Shown: positions 1 to 8,929, numbered from the stretch's first letter. The stretch is 64,000 nt of DNA from Kushneria phyllosphaerae (GCF_900312995.1 NZ_ONZI01000003.1:124001-188000); one strand, 5' to 3'. Made by a program: numbers and translations. Notes: generated by a model not told the origin, from the sequence alone.

Positions 1-1
1 C

Positions 2-532
2 ATACATGCCCTGTCCCTGCGCTCCATTGCTCGCGATGTTGGTTGTGCGCCCAGTACGTTGCTCAAGCTCTATGGCAGCTTCAACAATCTGCTTCAGTAC
101 GTCAACCTTGAAACGCTCGATAGCCTCAAGGGCCACATTGATACCTTTCAGACCGGGACGCCTGATGAGCGTCTGAGCGCTCTGGCCAGAGCCTATTGGA
201 ATTTCGCCCACAGCTATCCCCATCGCTGGCAGCTGCTGTTTGATTATCCGCTGGCCGAAGAGGGGGAGCTCGATACCCGACAGGGACGAATGATCGAGGC
301 GCTTTTTTTGCGGGTCGAGGCCACACTCAAGGAAGTGCAGCCGCATATTGCCGACCTTGAAGCCAGCCGTCTGGCGCGCACCCTCTGGGGCAGCGTGCAT
401 GGTCTTGTACAGTTGGGGCTCAATCAGCGTCTGGGCTATGGCCAGGGGCAGGCACTTGAGGTGACCGAACTGTTGGATCAGCTTTTGCATACCATTCTGG
501 CCGGGTTGCGTGCCGGGGGAGGCAAGCATTGA
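2..532 (+). CDS. TetR/AcrR-family transcriptional regulator (5' truncated by window edge)
   Basis: The frame is open from base 2 and continues left of the window, so the start is missing. The first visible residues (LSLRSIARDVGCAPSTLLKLYGS) form the recognition half of a TetR-type helix-turn-helix, followed by about 140 residues of alpha-helical ligand/dimerisation domain of the kind with a conserved W-G-x-x-H-G stretch (here WGSVHG). It should be a DNA-binding repressor acting in the cytoplasm; the ligand is unknown. Its stop overlaps the TTG start of the transporter-acyltransferase gene by 4 bases, so the two are probably co-transcribed and translationally coupled, and the regulator may control that gene. 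A TTG at 59 gives a shorter frame but would cut the helix-turn-helix in half, so I do not take it as the start. Confidence 0.85.
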   Translation: MHALSLRSIARDVGCAPSTLLKLYGSFNNLLQYVNLETLDSLKGHIDTFQTGTPDERLSALARAYWNFAHSYPHRWQLLFDYPLAEEGELDTRQGRMIEALFLRVEATLKEVQPHIADLEASRLARTLWGSVHGLVQLGLNQRLGYGQGQALEVTELLDQLLHTILAGLRAGGGKH

Positions 533-2481
533 GAAATGTCCTGAGCCTGATGCGCAGTCGTTTTTTTGCGCCCTTTTTCTGGACTCAGGCGCTGGGCGCC
601 TTCAACGATAACGTTTTCAAAAACGTGTTGTTGTTGCTGGTGACCTTTGTGGCCGTGCCTCGGCTGGGCTGGGATGCCGGGTTGATCAATAATCTGGCCG
701 CAGCACTTTTCATTCTTCCCTATCTGCTGTTTTCCGCCTGGGGTGGGCAGCTTGCCGACTATCGCGACAAGCGACAGTTGATTATTGCGCTCAAGTGGCT
801 GGAACTGGCCACCATGACCTGTGCGGCGCTGGCCATCTGGCTGGATGCCTACGCCCTGCTGCTGGGGCTTTTGTTCATGATGGGCACCCAGTCGGCGCTC
901 TTCGGCCCGGTCAAATACGCCATTCTCCCCCAGCATGTTCAGCGCACCGAGCTGGTTCAGGCCAATGCCTGGGTCGAGATGGGGACCTTTCTGGCCATTT
1001 TGCTGGGAACACTCGGCGCCGGCATTCTCATGGCGCTCGGGGGCAGTCATGCCCGTGTGCTGATCGGCGCAACGCTGGTGGTGGTCTCCCTGTGTGGGCT
1101 GGGGGCAGCGCTGCTGGTCCCCCCGGCGCCGGCCCAGTCCCGTGGACAGTTAAAATGGCAGCCCTTTCGAGGCTCCTGGCAGGTGCTGTCGGCGGCCTGG
1201 CGAGCGCCGCGTATCTTTCGGGCCCTGATCGGGATCAGCATGTTCTGGTTTCTGGGGGCCTGTTACCTGACGCAGTTGCCGCTCTGGACCAGCCATGTCG
1301 TGCACGGTCAGGCCGGGGCCGTCACCATGCTGCTGGCGGCCTTTGCCGTAGGTGTAGGGCTGGGGTCACTGGTCTGTGCCCGCTTGTCTGCTGGCCGGCT
1401 GGAAGTGGGGCTGGTGCCCATCGGGGCCTTCGTGCTGGCGCTGGCGGGCCTTGATTTTGCCGTGCACCCGGCCCTGGGCGGCAGCATCAATACGCTGGCG
1501 GATCTTGTGGTCATGCCGCGTTTCTGGTGGATGCTGCTTGACCTGACCCTGATCGGAATCGGTGGCGGGCTTTATATCATTCCGCTTTATACGCTGGTGC
1601 AGATGCGCAGCAGCGATGAACACCGGGCACGCATGATTGCTGCCAACAATATTCTCAATGCGCTGTTCATGGTGCTGTCGGCGGCCTTTGGCGCCGTGAT
1701 GATCGGGGTGCTCGAAGTTTCCCTGCATACCTTTTTTGCATCGCTGGCGGTCATTTCCCTGATCACGGCACTGGTCTGTGCCGTGCTGCAGGCACGCCCC
1801 ATGATGCGCATCAGTATCTTTGTGCTGGTGCACATGTGGTATCGCCTGCGCATCCGGGGGATTGAAAATATTCCCGATGAAGGCGCCGCCATCGTGGTCT
1901 GTAACCATGTCAGCTTCATGGACGCACTGGTCATGGGTGGCGCCAGCCCCCGCCCGCTGCGCTTTTTGATGGACAAGCCCATTTACGAGTCGCCCGGGCT
2001 CAGTTGGTTTTTCCGTATGGCCGGCGCCATTCCGGTGGCCTCTGAGCGCCGTGACCCCAAGGGCATGCGGCGGGCGCTGGATATGGTCAGCAAGGCGCTG
2101 CAAAATGGAGAGGTGGTCATGCTGTTCCCCGAGGGACGTCTGACCCGCACGGGTCACATGAACGAGTTTCGCCGGGGAATTGACCTGATTTTAAAGCGTG
2201 ACCCGGTGCCGGTTGTGCCGGCTGCGTTGTCCGGGCTCTGGGGGTCGTGGTCGTCGCGTTACGATGGCCTGCCGTTCAAGGGAATGCCCAGACGTTTTCG
2301 AGCCAGGGTCTGCCTGAGCTTCGGGGCGCCGGTTGACTCCCGGACCGTCACGCGCGAATCGTTACAGACAAGCGTTGGTGCACTCAAGACCAGTATTGAT
2401 GGCTACGCCAACAACAAGCCCTTTCGCGCACCGGACACGCTGACGCAGGACGATGATGCCACGGGACAGGCGCCGCGCTAG
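529..2481 (+). CDS. LplT-like MFS transporter fused to a PlsC-type acyltransferase
   Basis: The 650-residue protein has two parts. Residues 1 to about 420 are a 12-helix major facilitator domain opening with FFWTQALGAFNDNVFKN, typical of the lysophospholipid flippase LplT. Residues about 430-610 are a glycerolipid acyltransferase domain with the catalytic NHVSFMD (NHxxxxD box, near residue 459) and FPEGRLTRTG (near 533). By family knowledge it would flip lysophospholipids across the inner membrane and re-acylate them on the inner face. In Escherichia coli LplT is separate and its partner Aas joins the acyltransferase to an acyl-ACP synthetase; here that synthetase domain is absent. The TTG start has a GGGGAGG site six bases upstream and overlaps the previous stop (TTGA); an ATG at 550 is possible but lacks a good ribosome binding site. 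Confidence 0.85.
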   Translation: MRNVLSLMRSRFFAPFFWTQALGAFNDNVFKNVLLLLVTFVAVPRLGWDAGLINNLAAALFILPYLLFSAWGGQLADYRDKRQLIIALKWLELATMTCAALAIWLDAYALLLGLLFMMGTQSALFGPVKYAILPQHVQRTELVQANAWVEMGTFLAILLGTLGAGILMALGGSHARVLIGATLVVVSLCGLGAALLVPPAPAQSRGQLKWQPFRGSWQVLSAAWRAPRIFRALIGISMFWFLGACYLTQLPLWTSHVVHGQAGAVTMLLAAFAVGVGLGSLVCARLSAGRLEVGLVPIGAFVLALAGLDFAVHPALGGSINTLADLVVMPRFWWMLLDLTLIGIGGGLYIIPLYTLVQMRSSDEHRARMIAANNILNALFMVLSAAFGAVMIGVLEVSLHTFFASLAVISLITALVCAVLQARPMMRISIFVLVHMWYRLRIRGIENIPDEGAAIVVCNHVSFMDALVMGGASPRPLRFLMDKPIYESPGLSWFFRMAGAIPVASERRDPKGMRRALDMVSKALQNGEVVMLFPEGRLTRTGHMNEFRRGIDLILKRDPVPVVPAALSGLWGSWSSRYDGLPFKGMPRRFRARVCLSFGAPVDSRTVTRESLQTSVGALKTSIDGYANNKPFRAPDTLTQDDDATGQAPR

Positions 2482-2507
2482 AAAGGTGGGCGGCGGCGCC
2501 CGGCGGT

Positions 2508-3824
2508 TCAGGCCGTCAGCGGGGTGGGTAGTTCAACGGTCACGGCCAGCCCGCCCAGATTGCTTTCACCGAGATGAATCTGCCCGCCGTGGTGATGAAC
2601 AATCTGTTCCACGATGCCCAGCCCCAGGCCGTGGCCGGTCACCTGCTCATCCAGACGTGTGCCCCGGCCCATCACCCGGCTTCTCTGATCCGGCGGGATG
2701 CCGGGCCCGTCATCCTCGACCAGCATGACGAACCGCCCCTCCTGAAAGGACATGGTTAGTCGGGCCAGGCCATGGGCCCATTTGCCGGCGTTATCCAGAA
2801 GATTGCCCAGAATCTCCAGCAGCTCGTCACGATCCCAGGGCAGAGGTGACAGGAGTGCGCTTTCATTGATGAAGGCGACATTGGTGTGAATCTCGCGAAG
2901 GGTCTCCAGCAGAGGCTGAATGTCGCTGTCAGGCTGAAAGCGCGCCGCGGCAGAGACTTCGCCGGTATCCAGTCGAGCGCGCTGAAGTTCTTTCTCCACC
3001 AGGCGGTGGATGTCATCCAGCCGGGCCTGCAAGGATCGACGCAGGTCGGGAAACTGCTCAAGCTCACGCCGCGCCAGCTGGGTTTCCATGACGGACAAGG
3101 GAGTTTTGAGGGCATGACCCAGGTTGGCTATGCCGTCACGAGAGCGGTTGAGCACGCGCTCGATGCGCTCCAGCTGATGGTTGAGCTCTTCAACGAACGG
3201 GGCAATTTCATCCGGCACCCGGGTTTCCAGCGCCATGCGCTTGCCTTCATGCAGCTGCGCCAGTTCGCGCTGCAATTTTTCCAGTGGCATGAGTCCCAGG
3301 CGAATCACGCGGCGTTGAATGAACACCAGTAGAATCGCCATGACGCCGCCCAGGCCCCAGATGCACAGGCGCAGCCAGTCCAGACGTCGGGTGACAGTGC
3401 TGTAATCCAACGCCGTGGTAATGGTGAAGTGGTGCTGACCGCGATGGTATTGCCCCGTCCAGGCCAGCAGGGACTGATTCTCCGGACCTTCCCGAATCTG
3501 AGCAGTATCGCCCTCTACCGGCTTGAGCCGGTGATCCCAGAGCGAGCGGGAGCGCAGGTGGATGGTGTTGTCGATATCAATGACAAAGTACTGACCCGAA
3601 TACACCTGATTGAAGGAGGCGCGAAGACGTAGCGGATCGATCTGGACCTGGTGGTCCCGGTCGACCGGCAAGGTTGCCAGGCTTTCAGCATCCTCGCGCA
3701 GTCGTTCGGTCAGGTAGTCACGCAGGACGTAGTCAAAGAGCACCACGCTGCCGTGAGCCAGCAGCAGCATGACCACCAGTACCGAGGCCAGAAGACCCAG
3801 ATCAAGACGACGTGTCAGTGACAT
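2508..3824 (-). CDS. Two-component sensor histidine kinase (PhoQ/QseC-like)
   Basis: 438 residues. An N-terminal membrane helix (about 9-32) and a second near 150-170 bracket a periplasmic sensor domain of roughly 120 residues; a HAMP-like linker follows, then the phosphoacceptor helix with NLGHALKTPLSV (the H-box histidine), an N-box (EILGNLLDNAGKWA) and the G-boxes DDGPGIP and GHGLGLGIV. It should autophosphorylate and signal to the adjacent OmpR-type regulator; the ATG overlaps that gene's stop by one base (TGATG), which indicates translational coupling. H-box and N-box resemble the PhoQ/CarS group, but the stimulus cannot be read from the sequence. It converges on the transporter-acyltransferase gene with only 26 bases between the stops. 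Confidence 0.92.
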   Translation of the reverse strand: MSLTRRLDLGLLASVLVVMLLLAHGSVVLFDYVLRDYLTERLREDAESLATLPVDRDHQVQIDPLRLRASFNQVYSGQYFVIDIDNTIHLRSRSLWDHRLKPVEGDTAQIREGPENQSLLAWTGQYHRGQHHFTITTALDYSTVTRRLDWLRLCIWGLGGVMAILLVFIQRRVIRLGLMPLEKLQRELAQLHEGKRMALETRVPDEIAPFVEELNHQLERIERVLNRSRDGIANLGHALKTPLSVMETQLARRELEQFPDLRRSLQARLDDIHRLVEKELQRARLDTGEVSAAARFQPDSDIQPLLETLREIHTNVAFINESALLSPLPWDRDELLEILGNLLDNAGKWAHGLARLTMSFQEGRFVMLVEDDGPGIPPDQRSRVMGRGTRLDEQVTGHGLGLGIVEQIVHHHGGQIHLGESNLGGLAVTVELPTPLTA

Positions 3825-4504
3825 CAGGCGACGACGCTGTCACCGCCGAAACGATAGCCTTGGCCCCGCTGGGTGACGATCACACCGCGGCCCAGCTTCT
3901 GGCGCAGGTGGTTGATGTGCACCTCGACCACGTTGGGATTGCGATCATGCTCACTGTCGTAGAGGTGATCGAGCAGGCGGTCCTTGGCGATGACGTGCTC
4001 GGGATGCAGCATGAGATAGCGCAGAATCGCAAATTCAGCACGGGTCAGATTGACCGGCGTTTCATTGGATGTGCGCCATGCGCTCTGGCCGTTTTCATCC
4101 AGCACGACCCCTGCCACCGAGATGGTCGGAGAGGGGCGCTGGCCGTGACGGCGGCGCACCAGTGCCTGAAGACGCAAAATCAGTTCATCGGGATGAAAGG
4201 GCTTGGGCAGGTAATCGTCGGCTCCGGCACGCAGTCCGGTAATCCGCTCACTCCAGCTGGAGCGGGCCGTTAAAATCAGAATGGGCGTGTCCAGCCCGTC
4301 GGCGCGCCACTGTTCCAGCAGCGTCAGGCCCGGACGGCCGGGCAACCCCAGGTCAAGAATGATGATGTCAAAGGGTTCGCTGGTGGCCATGACCGCAGCG
4401 TCACGACCATCCGTGCACCAGTCAACGGCGTAGCCGTTCTGGGTAAACAGGGCAGTCAGTTCGTCCGCAAGCGGGACATTGTCTTCAATCAATAGCAGCC
4501 GCAT
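3824..4504 (-). CDS. OmpR/PhoP-family response regulator
   Basis: 226 residues. The receiver domain (1-120) shows the acidic pair in LLIEDN, the phosphoacceptor aspartate in [11 protein letters not shown] (near residue 51) and the lysine in DDYLPKPF. A winged-helix trans_reg_C domain (about 130-220) ends in [10 protein letters not shown] and QRGQGYRFG. It is the cognate regulator of the downstream kinase and should bind direct repeats in its target promoters. The gene sits 10 bases after the PepSY gene, so PepSY - regulator - kinase form one operon. A possible target is the region upstream of the PepSY gene, which has an imperfect palindrome and a TTAAG direct repeat. Confidence 0.95.
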   Translation of the reverse strand: MRLLLIEDNVPLADELTALFTQNGYAVDWCTDGRDAAVMATSEPFDIIILDLGLPGRPGLTLLEQWRADGLDTPILILTARSSWSERITGLRAGADDYLPKPFHPDELILRLQALVRRRHGQRPSPTISVAGVVLDENGQSAWRTSNETPVNLTRAEFAILRYLMLHPEHVIAKDRLLDHLYDSEHDRNPNVVEVHINHLRQKLGRGVIVTQRGQGYRFGGDSVVA

Positions 4505-4514
4505 GGTTACCCCT

Positions 4515-4853
4515 TTAATCTTCTTCCAGATCCAGGTGCCTGCCGGTCACGGCATCGAATCGAAGCGCCCTTATTTGTCCATCATGATCGAGCATGTCGA
4601 TCTCGTAAACATAACGTTGGTTGATACAGTCGAGCTTGGCTTCAAGCAGCTTGCCGCTGCGGTATTCGCGTGCCTTCTCGAGAATGGCCGGGAAGGGTTC
4701 GATATGGCCATTCTCGGTCATCTGCAGCACTTCATCCTGAGACACATCCTGACCTTCCTTGGGGCAGGCGCAGGCCGCTGCCGTGAGCGTCGGGAGCATC
4801 ATCAGACAGCAAAGAAGCGATAGGCATCGTCGAATGCTATCCATGAACATCAT
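4515..4853 (-). CDS. Secreted PepSY-domain protein, first gene of the two-component operon
   Basis: About 110 residues with an N-terminal signal peptide ([16 protein letters not shown], cleavage after TAAA/ACA) followed by one PepSY-like domain ending in [22 protein letters not shown]. PepSY proteins in this position are known or suspected periplasmic modulators of the neighbouring kinase; the exact role here is inferred. Three in-frame ATGs lie close together (4853, 4850, 4844); 4853 has an AGGT four bases upstream, while 4844 gives the cleanest signal peptide, so the start is uncertain by a few codons. Several cysteines (CACP, LDCIN) may form a disulfide after export. Confidence 0.8.
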   Translation of the reverse strand: MMFMDSIRRCLSLLCCLMMLPTLTAAACACPKEGQDVSQDEVLQMTENGHIEPFPAILEKAREYRSGKLLEAKLDCINQRYVYEIDMLDHDGQIRALRFDAVTGRHLDLEED

Positions 4854-4889
4854 GTTGACCTGTTGCACAAGCATCGTGCGAGAAAGTGA

Positions 4890-4933
4890 GCGATATCATC
4901 ATGCGTTCCTGGAACGACCATCATGGATATCGC
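4890..4933. promoter_or_regulatory. Imperfect inverted repeat upstream of the PepSY two-component operon
   Basis: A 44-base imperfect palindrome: outer arms GCGATATC (4890-4897) and GATATCGC (4926-4933), inner arms CGTTCC (4904-4909) and GGAACG (4911-4916). It is followed at 4938-4956 by CTTAA-N9-CTTAA. It lies upstream of the minus-strand operon and has no T-run, so it looks more like an operator than a terminator. Binding by the adjacent response regulator is a guess. Confidence 0.4.
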
Positions 4934-4998
4934 GCAACTTAACAAAACAGGCTTAATTCAATCCCAAAAGCGGGCCTGTGGCATGTGTTGGTCCGGGA

Positions 4999-6294
4999 TT
5001 ACTGGCGAGCATCACCGGCGCGTGTTGTACGTCGCTGGGTCTGCCAGCAGCGCGTTGACGTGATCAGGTTTTCCCTGATTTCAAGGATCTCGAGGCGAAC
5101 AGGGCCGATCTCCAGGCTGGCAGGGGCATCGGGGAAGGACTCCAGATACTCCAGGATCAATCCATTGAGCGTCTTGGGTCCGCTGGTCGGAAACTGCCAT
5201 CCCAGTACCTTGTTGATCTCACGAATATTGGCCGTGCCATCGATGATATAGCTGCCGTCATCCTGCTGATGAATCTCCTGATGCGTATCGGCGATATCGG
5301 TAGTGAATTCGCCCACGATCTCTTCGAGGATATCCTCGAGTGTCACAAGCCCCTGCACATCCCCATATTCATCGACCACAATGCCGATACGGCGCTTTTG
5401 CTGCTGAAAATTGAGCAGCTGGGTGTGCAGTGGGGTAGATTCCGGCACGAAATAGGGCTCGCGTGCTTCCTGCACGATGGAGGCCTTGCTGACGTTGGGC
5501 TGGGACATGATGCGTGCCGCGTTACGCAGATGCAGGATGCCGATGATGTTGTTGATGTCGCCCTTGTAGACCGGCACTCGCGTGTGCTGACTGGTACGGA
5601 TCTCCGAAAGCAGCGCGTCCAGATCATCTTCAAGATTGAGCCCGACCACCTCGTGACGCGGCACCATGATGTCGTTGACCGTGACATTTTCCAGGTCAAG
5701 GATCGACAGCAGCATGGTCTGGTGCCGGCGTGGAATCATGGTGCCGGCTTCATGCACGACCGTGCGCAGTTCGTCGCGGGTCAGGTGGGCGGCGCTGCCA
5801 TCGATCTCGCGGATACCGGCCAGGCGCAGCAGGCCGTTGGAAATGCCATTGACCAGCCAGACCAGCGGATAAAGAACGCGCAGCAGGGGCTCGAGAATCA
5901 GCGAGGCGGGAAAGGCGATCTTTTCAGGCCGCAGGGCAGCCATTGTCTTGGGCGTGACTTCTGCAAAGATCAAAACGATCAGGGTCAGAATCGCTGTAGA
6001 AATGGCCGGGCCGGAAACATCGCCAAAAAAGTGAATCGCAATAATGGTGCCGATCGAGGCGGCCAGGTTATTGACGAAGTTGTTGCCGATCAGGATGACG
6101 CCGATCAGACGGTCCGGGCGCGACAGCATGCGCAGCACCCGTTTGGCGGACTTGTGTCCCGTATTGGCCTGATGCTTCAACCGGTAGCGGTTGATGGACA
6201 TCATGCCGGTTTCCGAGCTCGAGAAAAAAGCAGACAGGATAATGAGCAGCACGAGCAGGGCAAACATCAGCCCCAGGGGAGTGTCATCGCTCAA
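4999..6294 (-). CDS. yfjD: CNNM/CBS-domain membrane protein (CorB/YfjD family)
   Basis: 431 residues. Residues 1-190 form a CNNM (DUF21) membrane domain with ILSAFFSSSETGMMSINRYRLKH and IGNNFVNNLAAS; two CBS repeats follow (about 200-330, with NDIMVPRHEVVGLNLED and GIVVDEYGDVQGLVTLEDILEEIVGE) and a C-terminal CorC_HlyC domain. The family is tied to Mg2+/Co2+ export or resistance. The adjacent ypjD and ffh reproduce the E. coli arrangement, which supports the assignment. The start is TTG, with an AGGA sequence about 10 bases upstream; homologues begin in the same place just ahead of the first helix. Confidence 0.93.
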   Translation of the reverse strand: MSDDTPLGLMFALLVLLIILSAFFSSSETGMMSINRYRLKHQANTGHKSAKRVLRMLSRPDRLIGVILIGNNFVNNLAASIGTIIAIHFFGDVSGPAISTAILTLIVLIFAEVTPKTMAALRPEKIAFPASLILEPLLRVLYPLVWLVNGISNGLLRLAGIREIDGSAAHLTRDELRTVVHEAGTMIPRRHQTMLLSILDLENVTVNDIMVPRHEVVGLNLEDDLDALLSEIRTSQHTRVPVYKGDINNIIGILHLRNAARIMSQPNVSKASIVQEAREPYFVPESTPLHTQLLNFQQQKRRIGIVVDEYGDVQGLVTLEDILEEIVGEFTTDIADTHQEIHQQDDGSYIIDGTANIREINKVLGWQFPTSGPKTLNGLILEYLESFPDAPASLEIGPVRLEILEIRENLITSTRCWQTQRRTTRAGDARQ

Positions 6295-6393
6295 GGTCGG
6301 TGGATCCTCGGAATCGGTTGTCGGTCGTTTTTAGGAATTTGTGGCATGGGTGTCAAGGCGGCATTGGCAGGGGCTGCCTGAATGAAGGCCGGT

Positions 6394-7188
6394 CTACCCA
6401 TGCAGCAACTGTACGATCAGCCTGGTGCCGAAATAGGCCAGTATCAACACGATGACGGCGCCCAGCGTCCAGCGAATGGCCCACAGACCGCGCCAGCCGC
6501 GCTGATAGCGTCCCCACAACAGGATTGAAAAAAGCACCCAGGCCAGCAGGGACAGCACGGTCTTGTGCACCAAATGCTGGGCAAAAAGATCGTTGATGAA
6601 CAAAAAGCCGCTGATGATCGAGGCGGTCAGGCACACCATGCCATAGATGATCAGCTCGAACATTAGCCGCTCCATGGTCGTCAGCGGCGGCAGAACCTGA
6701 ATGATGCCTCGAAGGTGGTTGTGCTTGAGCGCATGCGTCTGCACGCCCAGCAGTACGGCCTGGCCGGCGGCCATGATCAACAGCGCATAGGCCAGCACCG
6801 AGGTGGCGATATGCGTCAGCATTCCTGGCGTAAAGCCATATTCGATGCTGGATTGTGGAAAGCCGACGGCACCGATCACGCTCAGGGCGGCAAGCGGATA
6901 AAGGCCTACGGCGGCCGGCATCAGCGGCTTTTTGATGCTGGCCAGCAACAGCAGGGTGGCAATCAGGAAAAAGACCAGCGAGACCGTCTCGGAAATCCCC
7001 AGATGCAGGCCTTCATGCGCGCGCAGGGTGGTATAGACCACAATACCGTGGCCGATGACAGCCAGCGCGCTGGCGGCATTGACCAGCCCCTGGCGTAGAG
7101 GCAGGCGCCGGGTCAGGGACAGCATCTGGCGACAGGCGGCGGTGCAATAAAACACGACTGCCACAAGGGCAGAAAAAAGCGTGAGCAT
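6394..7188 (-). CDS. ypjD: Inner-membrane cytochrome c assembly-like protein YpjD
   Basis: 264 residues with about eight predicted membrane helices of the CcmF/CcsA (cytochrome c assembly protein) superfamily; the stretch LFINDLFAQHLVHKTVLSLLAW with conserved histidines is typical. E. coli YpjD (CorE) lies between ffh and yfjD and is linked to cation homeostasis; here too it is divergent from ffh and 99 bases upstream of the CorB-like gene on the same strand, so the two are likely co-transcribed. The biochemical activity is not established. Confidence 0.88.
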   Translation of the reverse strand: MLTLFSALVAVVFYCTAACRQMLSLTRRLPLRQGLVNAASALAVIGHGIVVYTTLRAHEGLHLGISETVSLVFFLIATLLLLASIKKPLMPAAVGLYPLAALSVIGAVGFPQSSIEYGFTPGMLTHIATSVLAYALLIMAAGQAVLLGVQTHALKHNHLRGIIQVLPPLTTMERLMFELIIYGMVCLTASIISGFLFINDLFAQHLVHKTVLSLLAWVLFSILLWGRYQRGWRGLWAIRWTLGAVIVLILAYFGTRLIVQLLHG

Positions 7189-7367
7189 CGTTATGTGACA
7201 ATCCGTATGGAAATCGCGAACCCGGCGTGCGCGTCGTGATGCAGATCACGGGGTTGGACTACTATACCGGGAGCCAACCTCGATCGAAACCGGGCATCAC
7301 CGGGGTATCTTGCCCGCCTTCAGCACGAATCCTTGTCAGGCTGGTGCATGGCAGTCCCCTGAACCGT

Positions 7368-7373
7368 TATAAT
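7368..7373 (+). promoter_or_regulatory. Candidate -10 element for ffh
   Basis: A perfect TATAAT lies 77 bases before the ffh ATG in the ypjD-ffh divergent region. No good -35 is seen at 16-18 bases (TGCATG at best), so the promoter is weakly supported. Confidence 0.35.
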
Positions 7374-7450
7374 GTGCACCAACATTTTCCGGTCTCGGCA
7401 TGGGCGCCTCTCACGTTTCTGCCGCCGCCGCTGCACCATCGGAGAAGCTC

Positions 7451-8881
7451 ATGTTTGATAACCTGACAGATCGTCTCTCCCATACGCTCAGATCCGTGAC
7501 CGGACAGGCACGACTGACCGAGGAGAACATCAAGGATACCCTGCGCGAAGTCCGTCGCGCGCTGCTAGAGGCCGACGTTTCGCTGGCCGTGGTCAAGGAC
7601 TTTGTCGAGCGAGTGCGCGTGCGCGCCGTGGGTCAGGAAGTATCCAAAAGCCTTTCGCCGGGCCAGCAGTTCGTCAAGATCGTCCAGCAGGAACTGGAAG
7701 CCACCATGGGCGAGGGCAACGTGCCGCTCGAGCTCAAGCAGACCCCTTCCATCATCCTGATGGCCGGTCTGCAGGGGGCGGGCAAGACCACGTCCGTCGC
7801 CAAACTGGCCCGCTTTTTGCGCGAGCGTGAAAAGAAGAAGGTGCTGGTGGTGTCAGCGGACGTCTATCGTCCGGCCGCCATCGACCAGCTTGAAACGCTG
7901 GCCCATGAAGTCGGTGTTGAGTTCTTCCCCTCGACCAGTGAGCAGCAGCCGGTCGCGATCGCTGAAGCGGCCATTCGTCATGCCCGCATTCAGTTCTTTG
8001 ATGTGGTGCTGGTCGATACCGCCGGGCGCCTGCATATCGACGAGACCATGATGGGCGAGATTCGCGATCTTCATCGTGCCATTTCGCCGCAGGAAACGCT
8101 GTTCGTCGTTGACGCCATGACGGGTCAGGACGCTGCCAACACAGCACAGGCCTTCCATGAAGCACTGCCGCTGACCGGTGTGATCCTGACCAAGGCCGAC
8201 GGTGACTCCCGCGGGGGCGCTGCGCTTTCAGTGCGTCATATCACCGGCAAGCCCATCAAGTTCATGGGCATGGGGGAAAAGACCGACGCCCTCGAACCCT
8301 TCTATCCGGACCGTGTGGCCTCGCGCATCCTCGGCATGGGCGATGTGCTCAGTCTGATCGAGGAAGCCGAGCGCAAGGTCGACCGCGACAAGGCCGACCA
8401 GCTCTCCAAAAAGATCAAGAAGGGCGAAAGCTTCGATCTCGAGGATTTCCGCGACCAGCTCCAGCAGCTCAAGAACATGGGCGGTATGGGCAGTCTGCTT
8501 GAAAAGCTGCCCGGCATGGGACAGATGGCCGAGATGGCGCAGGGGCAGGCCAGCGAGAAGGAGTTTGGCAAGCTCGAGTCAATGATCAATTCCATGACGC
8601 CGAAAGAGCGCCGCAAACCGGATCTTATCAATGGGTCCCGCAAGCGTCGTATCTGTGCGGGTTCCGGCACGAGCGTGCCGGACCTCAATCGTCTGCTCAA
8701 GCAGCACAAGCAGATGCAGAAAATGATGAAAAAGATGGGCAAGAAGGGCGGCATGCAGAAAATGATGCGCAGCATGAGCTCCATGATGGGCGGTGGCGGC
8801 ATGGGCGGCCCCGGCGGCGGTATGGGAGGAATGGGTGGCCCCGGCGGCATGGGGGGCTCGGGCGGTTTCCCGCGTCGCTGA
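7451..8881 (+). CDS. ffh: Signal recognition particle protein Ffh
   Basis: 476 residues. The N domain (1-90) is followed by the SRP GTPase G domain with GLQGAGKTT, DTAGRLH and LTKADGDSRGGA; the C-terminal M domain is methionine-rich and binds 4.5S RNA and signal sequences (RICAGSGTSVPDLNRLLKQH, then LKQHKQMQKMMKK). It delivers nascent membrane proteins to FtsY, which is encoded at 43.2 kb. The tail of about 35 residues is a run of Gly-Gly-Met/Pro-Gly-Gly that makes the protein longer than the usual 450 or so. The start is the ATG with GGAGAAG six or so bases upstream; the frame is open further left but has no better start. Confidence 0.98.
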   Translation: MFDNLTDRLSHTLRSVTGQARLTEENIKDTLREVRRALLEADVSLAVVKDFVERVRVRAVGQEVSKSLSPGQQFVKIVQQELEATMGEGNVPLELKQTPSIILMAGLQGAGKTTSVAKLARFLREREKKKVLVVSADVYRPAAIDQLETLAHEVGVEFFPSTSEQQPVAIAEAAIRHARIQFFDVVLVDTAGRLHIDETMMGEIRDLHRAISPQETLFVVDAMTGQDAANTAQAFHEALPLTGVILTKADGDSRGGAALSVRHITGKPIKFMGMGEKTDALEPFYPDRVASRILGMGDVLSLIEEAERKVDRDKADQLSKKIKKGESFDLEDFRDQLQQLKNMGGMGSLLEKLPGMGQMAEMAQGQASEKEFGKLESMINSMTPKERRKPDLINGSRKRRICAGSGTSVPDLNRLLKQHKQMQKMMKKMGKKGGMQKMMRSMSSMMGGGGMGGPGGGMGGMGGPGGMGGSGGFPRR

Positions 8882-8903
8882 GGAACGCCCGATTTCGCTT
8901 GCC

Positions 8904-8929
8904 TGGGAACTGCATTTATGCAGTTCCCA
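8904..8929. other. Perfect 12-bp hairpin between ffh and rpsP
   Basis: TGGGAACTGCAT, two T residues, then ATGCAGTTCCCA form a perfect stem. No T-run follows on the plus strand, so it is not a classical terminator; it may attenuate or stabilise transcripts between ffh and the rpsP operon. A TAGAAT at 8947-8952 could be a -10 box for rpsP, but I see no -35. Confidence 0.5.

Noticed and set aside
1366-2157. 263-residue frame on the minus strand inside the transporter-acyltransferase gene
   Set aside because: Same compositional shadow pattern, no ribosome binding site, and the plus strand has catalytic motifs here.
5269-6381. 370-residue frame on the plus strand opposite the CorB-like gene
   Set aside because: Rich in His, Gln and Asp without any known motif; it is the antisense shadow of a strongly supported gene in GC-rich DNA.
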